From Yanghanlia sp047501535 (lineage in GTDB: Bacteria; Pseudomonadota; Gammaproteobacteria; Burkholderiales; Burkholderiaceae_B), in contig NZ_JAZDRJ010000007.1 of assembly GCF_047501535.1 (NCBI RefSeq), positions 1 through 64,000 on the forward strand: DNA of 64,000 bases, given 5' to 3'. Below are positions 1 to 7,964 of the stretch, piece after piece. Positions within the stretch are counted from its first letter, which is position 1. The number at the start of each line of letters is the position of its first letter. A program made the translations under genes and the position numbers. The notes beneath the pieces were generated by a model. The model was given only the letters and a program-made list of their open reading frames with translations. It had not been told where the DNA came from and did no database searches.

Positions 1-96
1 GCCATACGCGTGACTGGAACCCGGTCGGTGAGGTGTGGTTAAACCCGCCGAAGGAACATGCCGCAGCGCCTCAAGAATTGAATCACGCGGCATGAA
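1..96 (+). ncRNA. tracrRNA, 3' part (5' end outside the window)
   Basis: Bases 4-20 read as an anti-repeat. CTGGAAC at 14-20 is the exact complement of the first seven bases of the minus-strand CRISPR repeat (GTTCCAG). After a bulge, further short blocks (TG, CGC, AT) can pair with the rest of the repeat, giving an imperfect duplex as in crRNA:tracrRNA. A hairpin follows (about 32-49, bulged), then a stem of 8 perfect pairs (CATGCCGC 57-64 with GCGGCATG 87-94). From memory, the GCCGCA-x-CGC core resembles the tail of Neisseria Cas9 tracrRNA. No U-rich terminator follows, so the 3' end is uncertain. The RNA would run toward the array, convergent with pre-crRNA. The function is inferred from pairing and position. 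Confidence 0.65.
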
Positions 97-143
97 GAAA
101 ACGGACATCATTGTTGACAAACACCGGTTCAGACGAAGAGCGA

Positions 144-2555
144 ATTCTAACTGATTAGGATATGCGCACTGGCTGGAACACCTGGGCCTGGGTGCCACAC
201 CAGCGGAAAATTCTAACTGATTAGGATATGCGCACTGGCTGGAACAGCGGCGGTTGCGCGTTGAATGGAGGCAATATTCTAACTGATTAGGATATGCGCA
301 CTGGCTGGAACGGCCTTGGCCTGTAGCTCAGACTTCAGAACATTCTAACTGATTAGGATATGCGCACTGGCTGGAACCTGGATGGTGATTGCGATATGCG
401 CTCCCAGATTCTAACTGATTAGGATATGCGCACTGGCTGGAACTATGGACGCACGGCCCCGCGCCAAGGGGGGATTCTAACTGATTAGGATATGCGCACT
501 GGCTGGAACCGCCGGTCAGCCGAACGCCTGGCCTGGTGCATTCTAACTGATTAGGATATGCGCACTGGCTGGAACTGCACCACGAAGCCATTGCCGATCT
601 GGACAATTCTAACTGATTAGGATATGCGCACTGGCTGGAACTTCCACAAACAACTCAATTGGCCGCTCTTTATTCTAACTGATTAGGATATGCGCACTGG
701 CTGGAACAATGGTGTAGAAGGCACGCTTGCGCAGATCATTCTAACTGATTAGGATATGCGCACTGGCTGGAACTTGATGGCTGGCCTAGAGTGCTACGCG
801 AATATTCTAACTGATTAGGATATGCGCACTGGCTGGAACTTGGGCGGCGTATTCAGGTCAGTGATGTACATTCTAACTGATTAGGATATGCGCACTGGCT
901 GGAACCTGAATGGCATACTGCCGTTCTCGGGCCTGATTCTAACTGATTAGGATATGCGCACTGGCTGGAACCGGCGGCCTACCCTGGCATTAGCGACCCG
1001 AATTCTAACTGATTAGGATATGCGCACTGGCTGGAACTTCCAGCTTCCCGTTCTTCGCGGATCTACGATTCTAACTGATTAGGATATGCGCACTGGCTGG
1101 AACGGGCGGGGCCAGCGCCTTTTTACGGCCAAAATTCTAACTGATTAGGATATGCGCACTGGCTGGAACCACCGTTTTGTGTGCATCACGGACATGGATA
1201 TTCTAACTGATTAGGATATGCGCACTGGCTGGAACCCGCGCGAAGTGCGCCCTAGCTGCCGATAGATTCTAACTGATTAGGATATGCGCACTGGCTGGAA
1301 CTAGAAATCGACATGCCAGAGGCCGTTACGTATTCTAACTGATTAGGATATGCGCACTGGCTGGAACGAACCACGCCGTTGGCCGACTTAATCCCATATT
1401 CTAACTGATTAGGATATGCGCACTGGCTGGAACCAGATTGGACTCGCCGTCGATCAGGTATGTATTCTAACTGATTAGGATATGCGCACTGGCTGGAACA
1501 CGGATGGCAAGCGCAAAAAAGCCCGCTCGATTCTAACTGATTAGGATATGCGCACTGGCTGGAACGTCTCCGGTGCGCTCCATTTCGGCCGTAAGATTCT
1601 AACTGATTAGGATATGCGCACTGGCTGGAACTAGCGTCTTGCATTCTTTTGCAACTACTACATTCTAACTGATTAGGATATGCGCACTGGCTGGAACATT
1701 ACGAGTGGTGTAGATCAGTTCCATGAGATTCTAACTGATTAGGATATGCGCACTGGCTGGAACGGCAATAACATGCGGGTAATCGCCAGCGTTATTCTAA
1801 CTGATTAGGATATGCGCACTGGCTGGAACTGTTGCGCCACTCGGTCAACGAACGGCATAATTCTAACTGATTAGGATATGCGCACTGGCTGGAACTGATC
1901 CAGCAATTCATCATCGGTCGGTCGTATTCTAACTGATTAGGATATGCGCACTGGCTGGAACTACAGTGTCCACATCACCATTGGCTGTGAAATTCTAACT
2001 GATTAGGATATGCGCACTGGCTGGAACTACGCTTAGGGTGTTGCGACCACGGTCCTTATTCTAACTGATTAGGATATGCGCACTGGCTGGAACTCTGCTG
2101 CGCGCCATCCGGCTGATGCAAAAATTCTAACTGATTAGGATATGCGCACTGGCTGGAACTTCGTCATCAATCGAGACGGTGACCGTGGAATTCTAACTGA
2201 TTAGGATATGCGCACTGGCTGGAACCTGAAAGGAGTGCTGTCATGAGCGAAGTCAATTCTAACTGATTAGGATATGCGCACTGGCTGGAACTCAGGCCGT
2301 AGGCGGCGCCACCGGTGAAGGATTCTAACTGATTAGGATATGCGCACTGGCTGGAACTAAGCTATCCATCTGGCATGAGGAGAGGTTATTCTAACTGATT
2401 AGGATATGCGCACTGGCTGGAACGTAGGACACCCACGGTGCACCGTCAGCGGTATTCTAACTGATTAGGATATGCGCACTGGCTGGAACAACAAAGCTGA
2501 TCAAGCACAAGAAATCATGATTCTAACTGATTAGGATATGCGCACTGGCTGGAAC
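144..2555 (-). CRISPR. CRISPR array, type II (probably II-C), 37 repeats and 36 spacers
   Basis: A 36-bp repeat recurs every 66 bp from 144 to 2520, which gives 37 repeats and 36 spacers of 30 bp. Every copy I read is identical, including both terminal ones. On the plus strand the repeat starts ATTCTAACTG and ends GGCTGGAAC; on the minus strand it starts GTTCCAGCC and ends AGTTAGAAT. The GTT start, 36/30 geometry and neighbouring tracrRNA-like sequence point to type II. The orientation follows from the anti-repeat at 14-20, so transcription should run right to left. The terminal TAGAAT resembles a -10 box, as known for repeat-borne promoters in Neisseria and Campylobacter II-C arrays. No cas gene lies in the window. 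Some spacers look like coding DNA; the one at 2226-2255 carries AGGAG followed by an ATG. Confidence 0.97.
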
Positions 2556-2566
2556 ACGCCCGATAC

Positions 2567-2590
2567 CGTAAGCTCCCCCGTCAAGTAGAC
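2567..2590 (+). repeat. IS terminal inverted repeat, left
   Basis: It begins CGTAAGCTCCCCC and ends AAGTAGAC, and matches the reverse complement of 3743-3766 at 20 of 24 bases. The orfB stop codon lies inside it, which is common in IS3 elements. Confidence 0.85.
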
Positions 2591-3411
2591 ATTGGCTGAT
2601 AGAGATTCGGAGCATAGGTTGGCCGAGGCATGAACTGCACCGGCGGGACGCCGCCCAACGATTCGTGCGGACGGTATTCGTTGTAATCAACTAGCCACTG
2701 ATTGGTGATTGCCTGTACCTGTTCCAGGTTTGCAAACAAATGAGCATCGAGCACTTCGGTTCGGTAAGTTCGATTGAAGCGCTCGATAAAAGCATTCTGG
2801 TTGGGTTTTCCGGGCTGGATATAGCGTATTGCAATGCCTTTGCGCGCAGCCCATTCTGTGAATGCCTCAGAAATTAGTTTCGGCCCATTGTCCAGGCGTA
2901 TGGCATCTGGCGCGCCGTAATACTCAACTAAGCGACTCAGAACCCGGATCAGCCGTGCTGATGGAATCGATGTACCGATTCCGATGGCCAGACATTCTCG
3001 GTTCGCTTCGTCAATCACGTTCAGCGTGCGGAACCGGCGACCACAGTAAAGCGCATCGTGCATAAAGTCCAATGCCCAGCAACGGTTAGGTTCGGTCGCC
3101 AGATCCAATGGCTGGCGCGGCCGATCCGGCAAACGTTTCCTAGTTCGTCGAGGCAAGTTCAAACCCATGTCGCAATACACCCGATGGACGCGTTTCTTGT
3201 TCCAGCCGCGGCCATCAAGCCGTAGCCGGGTATAGCACTTCCAGAACCCCCAGCGCCCGTGCTTCGCCACGATCGCGTTGAGTTCATCAATGACCTCAGC
3301 ATCCCGTTCAGATGCCGGTATTGGCCTTTTGTAGTACGCCGCCCGCGACAGGCCAGCAATCCGACAGGCGCGTGTAATCGAGAGTTTGGACTGCACCAAC
3401 TGTTCGACCAC
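2581..3411 (-). CDS. IS3-family transposase, catalytic OrfB
   Basis: This is the catalytic part of the transposase, 276 aa from a GTG. An N-terminal HTH-like segment (residues 1-60) is followed by an rve integrase core. The DDE residues are visible: the Asp of WALDFM (about 115), the Asp of RLDNGP (about 174) and the Glu of NAFIERFNR (about 210). All three are present, so the enzyme may be active. The frame stays open upstream past the GTG and overlaps the end of orfA in the -1 frame, so the natural product is probably an OrfAB fusion made by -1 frameshifting. A run of four A's (3438-3441 on the complement) lies in the overlap, but the classical A6 heptamer is absent. Confidence 0.93.
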   Translation of the reverse strand: MVEQLVQSKLSITRACRIAGLSRAAYYKRPIPASERDAEVIDELNAIVAKHGRWGFWKCYTRLRLDGRGWNKKRVHRVYCDMGLNLPRRTRKRLPDRPRQPLDLATEPNRCWALDFMHDALYCGRRFRTLNVIDEANRECLAIGIGTSIPSARLIRVLSRLVEYYGAPDAIRLDNGPKLISEAFTEWAARKGIAIRYIQPGKPNQNAFIERFNRTYRTEVLDAHLFANLEQVQAITNQWLVDYNEYRPHESLGGVPPVQFMPRPTYAPNLYQPMST

Positions 3412-3431
3412 GTCGCGCCTGGCTGACGGCG

Positions 3432-3710
3432 TCAGGATTTTCGATTTAGAACATCCTTGATCGCTGCGTTTTCTAGTGCCAGATCGGCATACATGCGTTT
3501 GAGACGGGCATTTTCGGCCTCCAGCTCACGCAATCTCTGCAGCTCCGAGACCTCGACGCCGGAATACTTGCTCTTCCAGTTGTAATACGTCGCTGCACTG
3601 ATGCCGTGTTTGCGGCACAGTTCGGCAACCGGCAAACCGGCTTCGCCTTCCTTTAACACCGCCACAATCTGGCTTTCTGTAAATCTGCTCTTCTTCAAGG
3701 GAGTCTCCAT
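3432..3710 (-). CDS. IS3-family transposase, OrfA
   Basis: A 92-aa protein that binds the element ends. Residues 8-45 form a helix-turn-helix of the HTH_8/Tnp_1 type (FTESQIVAVLKEGEAGLP, then CRKHGISAATYYNWKSKY). Residues 55-85 form a leucine-rich coiled coil (ELEAENARLKRMYADLAL) used for dimer contacts. It ends 21 bp before the GTG of orfB, but the two frames overlap if the upstream open part of orfB is counted. The start ATG lies 56 bp inside the right inverted repeat. Confidence 0.92.
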   Translation of the reverse strand: METPLKKSRFTESQIVAVLKEGEAGLPVAELCRKHGISAATYYNWKSKYSGVEVSELQRLRELEAENARLKRMYADLALENAAIKDVLNRKS

Positions 3711-3742
3711 ATCCGGGAGGCTCCGAAATTCTACCGACTAAC

Positions 3743-3766
3743 GTCTACTCACAGGGGGAGCTTACG
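3743..3766 (-). repeat. IS terminal inverted repeat, right
   Basis: On the minus strand it begins CGTAAGCTCCCCC and ends GAGTAGAC. It is the partner of 2567-2590. The chromosome resumes at 3767. Confidence 0.85.
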
Positions 3767-3779
3767 CTACCATACCCGA

Positions 3780-3809
3780 TTGACATACTTGGCAGATCAC
3801 CCGCATAGT
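3780..3809 (+). promoter_or_regulatory. Predicted sigma-70 promoter of the Bug receptor gene
   Basis: TTGACA at 3780-3785 is followed 18 bp later by CATAGT (3804-3809, 4 of 6 matches to TATAAT). A 10-bp palindrome, GTATGCATAC, overlaps the start region. The promoter begins only 14 bp from the IS end. The -35 is strong and the -10 is weak. Confidence 0.4.
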
Positions 3810-3879
3810 ATGCATACATACAATATTCAAACGGGTATTTATGTCATTGCATCTTTACCCATAACATCAGGAGACAAAT

Positions 3880-4869
3880 ATGTTGAACAAGTTCAGGCCC
3901 CGTCGTTCGGTTTTAATGGCGATGGGGGCACTGGCGCTGTCCGCCGCTTTGCCGCTGCAGGCGCAGGATGTCGGCGACTGGCCGAACAAACCCATACATC
4001 TCATCGTGCCTTATGCTCCGGGTGGGGCAACGGATGTCACGGCACGCATTGTTTCGCACCGGTTGGGCGAAAGGCTGGGGCAATCTGTGGTGGTGGAGAA
4101 CCGCGGTGGGGCAAACGGTACGATCGGCACATCGGCCGTCGCGCGTGCCAAGCCTGATGGCTATACGCTGCTGTTAAATACCGCAGGCGCTCAAACGCTG
4201 AGCCCTTTGTTGTATGACACGGCAGATTACGATGGGCTGGATAGCTTTGAGCCCGTCAGCCTGATCGCTCGCCTAAGTTTTGTGTTGGTCACTCACCCCT
4301 CCGTGCCAGCGAATACCGTGCAGGAACTCGTGAGCCTGATCAAGAAGACTCCGAACGATTTTTCGATTTCGTCAGGCAGCGCCATCATGGGCCTGATGAA
4401 CGAGCATTTCAAAAGCATTATCGGTGCGCCGGAAGTGGTCAATGCGCAATACCGGGGCACGGGTCCACAGCTCACAGCGGTAGTGAGTGGCGAGGTTCAA
4501 ATGACATTCGACCCGTTTCATGGCATGGCCATGATTGAAGCGGGCCGTGTAAAGCCGTTGGCGGTGTTGTCCGACAAGCGCTCTTCAGTACTGCCCGATG
4601 TTCCCACGATGAAGGAAGCCGGTATTGAAGGCATGGACTTCACTTCCTGGGCCGCATTGCTGGCGCCCAAGGGCACGCCGCAGCCCATCGTTGATAAACT
4701 GTACACTGAACTGAAGGCTGTTCTGGAAATGCCCGAAGTGCGGGAGCAACTGGAAAATATCGACTACGAAGTGGTGGGCAGCACCCCGCAGGAATTGGCC
4801 GAAACAATTAAAAATGACACCGCGCGGTGGGCGGAAATTATCAAGACCAGCCCATACAAGCCGTCCTGA
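3880..4869 (+). CDS. Bug/TctC-family periplasmic solute receptor
   Basis: A 329-aa periplasmic binding protein of the Bug (Bordetella uptake gene) family. A signal peptide covers residues 1-29 (twin Arg-Arg near the N-terminus, hydrophobic core, cleavage after LQAQ). The mature start WPNKPIHLIVPYAPGG and the TDVTARIV helix are typical of the ligand pocket, which usually takes a carboxylate. No TctA/TctB membrane partner is nearby, so it is an orphan receptor, as most Bug genes are in this family. An SD (AGGAGA) precedes the ATG. The AraC gene downstream is convergent. The ligand is unknown. Confidence 0.93.
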   Translation: MLNKFRPRRSVLMAMGALALSAALPLQAQDVGDWPNKPIHLIVPYAPGGATDVTARIVSHRLGERLGQSVVVENRGGANGTIGTSAVARAKPDGYTLLLNTAGAQTLSPLLYDTADYDGLDSFEPVSLIARLSFVLVTHPSVPANTVQELVSLIKKTPNDFSISSGSAIMGLMNEHFKSIIGAPEVVNAQYRGTGPQLTAVVSGEVQMTFDPFHGMAMIEAGRVKPLAVLSDKRSSVLPDVPTMKEAGIEGMDFTSWAALLAPKGTPQPIVDKLYTELKAVLEMPEVREQLENIDYEVVGSTPQELAETIKNDTARWAEIIKTSPYKPS

Positions 4870-4905
4870 TCTGACATACCGTCGCGACGGCAGGTGTTTT
4901 ACCGC

Positions 4906-5946
4906 TTACGGCAGTGGCAGGCGCTTTTTAAACGCCAGCAACTGCCGTTTTCTGTATGCGCCAGGAGCGCTACCCGTCCATTGGCGAAAGGCCCGGTTGA
5001 AGGCAGCAGGGTCTTCAAACCCTAGCTTGCTGCCAATCTGCGCCACGGGTTGTGAGGTCTTATTCAGCAGCTCAATGGCCAGGTCGCGCCTGAGCTTGTC
5101 CTTGGTCTGTTGAAAGGTTGTTCCTTCTTCCGACAAGCGTCGCGCCAGTGTGCGCGGCGAGGTATGCAGAGCATGGGCGACTTCGGTAACAGTTAGGGGT
5201 TGATCCAGCCGGTCTTTCAGAAAATCCCGGAGCTGGTGCGTATGGGGCCGGTTGGTATCGGAGAAATAGAACCAGTCCATCGGGGCATTGCGTATGAACA
5301 GCCCAAGAGAGGTCTGATCCTGCCGAATGGGTTCGCTCAGGTAGGCCGGGTCCATATATAAGGCGGTGACGGGTTCGTTGAAATAAACGGGCCCCGGGTA
5401 AAGGTGCTCGTATTCGGCCGCATGGGCGGGCTCGGCGAACGTGAAACCAATCCGCACAAAGGGGATTTTTCTTGCGATCAGCCACGATGTGACCCCCTGC
5501 ATCAGCATGAGCATGAGTTCCAGTGCCAGAACACGTGTTTCCCCCAGATTTTTCTTTTCGTGCAAGGCGATGCGTACCAGCCCTTCCGCTGTACGGCTGA
5601 TCTCAAACTGCACGTCGTCGTTCACCAGCCGGAAAAAATTGCGAAACCGGTTCAGAGCAATGCTGAGCTGCGATGCGTCGAGCATAATCATGCACAAATA
5701 CTTTAGCGTGCCGTTGCGCAAAGGCCGTGAAAACAGGCCCACGGTTTCATCATCCATTCTGATGGCAATCAGGCGGTACAGCAGCGCAAAGCTTTCCATG
5801 GTGGTGCGGGACCCTTCAAGCTGAAGCAACTGGGGTGATAGGCCGGCCTGGGGGATGCTGCGCGGGTCAAAACCGGGCGATTTTGAGGCGCTGGCCAGCA
5901 GTGCGTTAGCGAAGCGCGCTGAGATGCTTTGGGCTTGATGAGACAT
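4906..5946 (-). CDS. AraC-family transcriptional regulator
   Basis: A 346-aa cytoplasmic regulator. Residues 1-210 match the ligand-binding N-terminal region seen in OruR/ArgR-like AraC proteins (Arabinose_bd type). Residues 235-340 carry the two-HTH AraC domain, with LTVTEVAHALHTSPRTLARR as the first helix pair and the QIGSKLGFEDPAAFNRAFRQ signature as the second. It is divergent from the livG operon across 294 bp and convergent with the Bug gene. It is therefore a candidate activator of the liv/acyl-CoA operon, though nothing in the sequence proves that. Confidence 0.9.
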   Translation of the reverse strand: MSHQAQSISARFANALLASASKSPGFDPRSIPQAGLSPQLLQLEGSRTTMESFALLYRLIAIRMDDETVGLFSRPLRNGTLKYLCMIMLDASQLSIALNRFRNFFRLVNDDVQFEISRTAEGLVRIALHEKKNLGETRVLALELMLMLMQGVTSWLIARKIPFVRIGFTFAEPAHAAEYEHLYPGPVYFNEPVTALYMDPAYLSEPIRQDQTSLGLFIRNAPMDWFYFSDTNRPHTHQLRDFLKDRLDQPLTVTEVAHALHTSPRTLARRLSEEGTTFQQTKDKLRRDLAIELLNKTSQPVAQIGSKLGFEDPAAFNRAFRQWTGSAPGAYRKRQLLAFKKRLPLP

Positions 5947-6240
5947 GGCGGGCTTGTATGGATGGTGATGACGGGTGAGGTGGTTTAGTCTTTTTGATTG
6001 CTTAGGAAAGGAGTTGATTGAAGTTTAAGAAGAATGGCAGGATCTGCATATTTTTAGTCGCAGTCTGTCATTTTTGATCTTGGTCTCTTATCCTAGAATG
6101 ATATTCAAATATAGATTCGGCCAAGCCTGATAGGTACTTTCACTAGTGGTAATGTATCTTGTTTATCGGGTACTGGTTGGCATAGAAAGCAAAATAATAG
6201 CGGGCAGGTCGTAGAGGCCTTATGCACCGAGGAGACAAAC

Positions 6241-7074
6241 ATGGACTCACCCAAACCTGAGCCCATACTGGCGCTTAGCGACATTACGCTGGCATTTGGC
6301 GGCGTGCGTGCTTTGAACTCAGTGGGGTTCGAGGTCGCGCCCAATACGATTACTACCGTAATCGGCCCGAATGGCGCCGGTAAAACATCACTTTTCAATA
6401 CGATTTCCGGTTTCTATACCCCGCAATCGGGTTCGATCCGCTTTGAAGGGCAGGACATCACGCGGGTCGCGCCTCCAGAGCGTGCCAGGCTGGGCCTAGC
6501 GCGCAGCTTTCAGAATATTGCGTTATTCCGCGGTATGACTGTTCTGGACAACATCAAGCTGGGGCGTCATGCGCATTTGCGTACCAACGTGCTGGATGCT
6601 CTGTTCTACATGGGGCGGGCGCGGCGTGAAGAGCTCGAACTGCGTCGTGAAGTCGAAGAGCGCATCATCGACCTGCTGGAAATCGACCATATCCGTCACC
6701 ATCCGGTAGCCGCCTTGCCCTATGGCTTGCAGAAGCGGGTGGAAATGGCACGCGCGCTGGCCATCCAGCCCAAGGTTCTGATGCTTGACGAACCCGTGGC
6801 GGGCATGAACCGTGAAGAAACCGAAGACATGGCGCGTTTTATTCTGGATGTCCGGGAAGAATGGGGCATCACAGTGCTGATGGTCGAGCACGACATGGGC
6901 ATGGTGATGGATCTCTCCGATCACGTGGTGGTACTGAACTTTGGCCAAGTCATTGCCAGTGGCACCGCCAGCGAAGTGCAGGCCAACCCTGAAGTCATAC
7001 GCGCTTACCTGGGGTCTGGCGACATCTCTGATTTACGCAAGAAATTGCGTCATGAAGCCGTTGCGGGAGTGTGA
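6241..7074 (+). CDS. livG: Branched-chain-type ABC transporter ATPase (LivG)
   Basis: A 277-aa ATPase of a HAAT-family importer. Walker A is GPNGAGKTS (about residue 42), the signature is the LivG form LPYGLQKRVEMARAL (about 160), Walker B is VLMLDEP (about 180), and the switch His lies in VEHDMGMVM. The C-terminal BCA_ABC extension is present. It is the first gene of a plus-strand operon; GAGGAGA lies 6 bases before the ATG. The 294-bp upstream region faces the AraC gene and should hold the operon promoter, but I see no convincing hexamer pair. Confidence 0.95.
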   Translation: MDSPKPEPILALSDITLAFGGVRALNSVGFEVAPNTITTVIGPNGAGKTSLFNTISGFYTPQSGSIRFEGQDITRVAPPERARLGLARSFQNIALFRGMTVLDNIKLGRHAHLRTNVLDALFYMGRARREELELRREVEERIIDLLEIDHIRHHPVAALPYGLQKRVEMARALAIQPKVLMLDEPVAGMNREETEDMARFILDVREEWGITVLMVEHDMGMVMDLSDHVVVLNFGQVIASGTASEVQANPEVIRAYLGSGDISDLRKKLRHEAVAGV

Positions 7075-7079
7075 TCGGC

Positions 7080-7964
7080 ATGGATATGGATTGGTTGTTT
7101 TTTGCGGAAATCACCCTGGCAGGGCTGGGCGCGGGTGGTTTGTATGCGCTCACTGGGCTGGCCTTTGTCATCATTTACAAAAGCACCGGGGTCGTAAACC
7201 TCGCCATTGGCGAAATGTTAATGCTGGGCGCCTACTTGTGCTTCGGCTTGGCCACGGGAATGGGCTTACCAATCTGGGTGGCCATTGCATTGGCGATTGT
7301 TGGTAGCGGCCTGGCCGGTGGGGTGATCGAACGCATTGCGATTCGTCCCATGTTGGGCGAATCGCCGATCTCTGTGTTCATGGTCACCGTGGGCCTGGCT
7401 TCTGTGTTGATCGGCGTGGTCGAGCTGATCTGGACGGCTGACCCTCGGCGCATGCCCAACATCGTTCCAGACACAGCCATTTTTATTGGTGAAGCCTTTG
7501 TTTCATCCAAAGTCTTTTACGGCTTCATCGTTACTGTTGTTCTGATCAGCATTGTGTTGCTTGTGTTCCGTTACTGGCGCGGCGGCGTGGCTTTGCGTGC
7601 TACTGCCTCCGATCAGCCCGCCGCCTATTCCATGGGGATAAACGTGCCCCGTGTGTTTTCGCTGTCGTGGGTGGTGGCGGCCATGATTGCCGCGGTTGCG
7701 GGGGTGATTGTCGGCTCCATCGGTGGCATATCTCCGGCCATGGGTATTTTCGGGTTGTCCGTGCTGGTGGTGGTCATTGTCGGCGGGCTCGATAGCGTGC
7801 TTGGGGCCTTGGTGGCCGGCATGGCCATCGGGCTGATCGAAGCCTGGGCCAGTGGTTTTCTGGGAGGCGAATACAAAATTGTCGCCACATTCATTGTTCT
7901 GATCGTGGTACTGATGATCCGTCCCTACGGGTTGTTTGGCACACGCGAAATCGAGAGGCTGTAA
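7080..7964 (+). CDS. livH: Branched-chain-type ABC transporter permease (LivH)
   Basis: An inner-membrane permease with about eight hydrophobic segments; GLAFVIIYKSTGVVNLAIGE is the usual LivH N-terminal signature. I prefer the ATG at 7080, with GGGAG upstream, to the GTG at 7071 that overlaps the livG stop; ATG 7086 is also possible. The product is about 294 aa. The stop and the livM start share a base (TAATG), so the two are translationally coupled. Confidence 0.94.
   Translation: MDMDWLFFAEITLAGLGAGGLYALTGLAFVIIYKSTGVVNLAIGEMLMLGAYLCFGLATGMGLPIWVAIALAIVGSGLAGGVIERIAIRPMLGESPISVFMVTVGLASVLIGVVELIWTADPRRMPNIVPDTAIFIGEAFVSSKVFYGFIVTVVLISIVLLVFRYWRGGVALRATASDQPAAYSMGINVPRVFSLSWVVAAMIAAVAGVIVGSIGGISPAMGIFGLSVLVVVIVGGLDSVLGALVAGMAIGLIEAWASGFLGGEYKIVATFIVLIVVLMIRPYGLFGTREIERL

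Larger units (their letters stand above)
2567..3766 (-). mobile_element. IS3-family insertion sequence, apparently complete
   Basis: The element has two minus-strand transposase frames (orfA and orfB) between 24-bp terminal inverted repeats that match at 20 positions. It is about 1.2 kb, normal for IS3. I found no convincing target-site duplication at the junctions, so the exact ends may be off by a few bases. It starts 11 bp after the last CRISPR repeat (2555), in the zone where the array leader would be. A divergent fragment of a related element lies at 61901-62031. Confidence 0.9.

Noticed and set aside
312..341. Spacer containing CTGTAGCTCAG, also present in the tRNA-Arg of this window
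   Set aside because: The match is only 11 bases in a motif common to most tRNAs, far short of a 30-base protospacer. It is not evidence of self-targeting.
328..1644. Open frames inside the array with repeated SSQCAYPNQLE peptides
   Set aside because: The 66-bp CRISPR period equals 22 codons, so the repeat is read in the same frame each time. There is no SD and the peptide is just the translated repeat.
2559..3775. A target-site duplication around the IS
   Set aside because: I compared 3-5 bp on each side for several possible ends and found no matching pair, so I do not claim one.
6180..6215. A sigma-54 promoter before livG (TTGGCAT...AGCA)
   Set aside because: The GG and GC pairs are 8 bases apart instead of 10, so it does not fit the -24/-12 rule.
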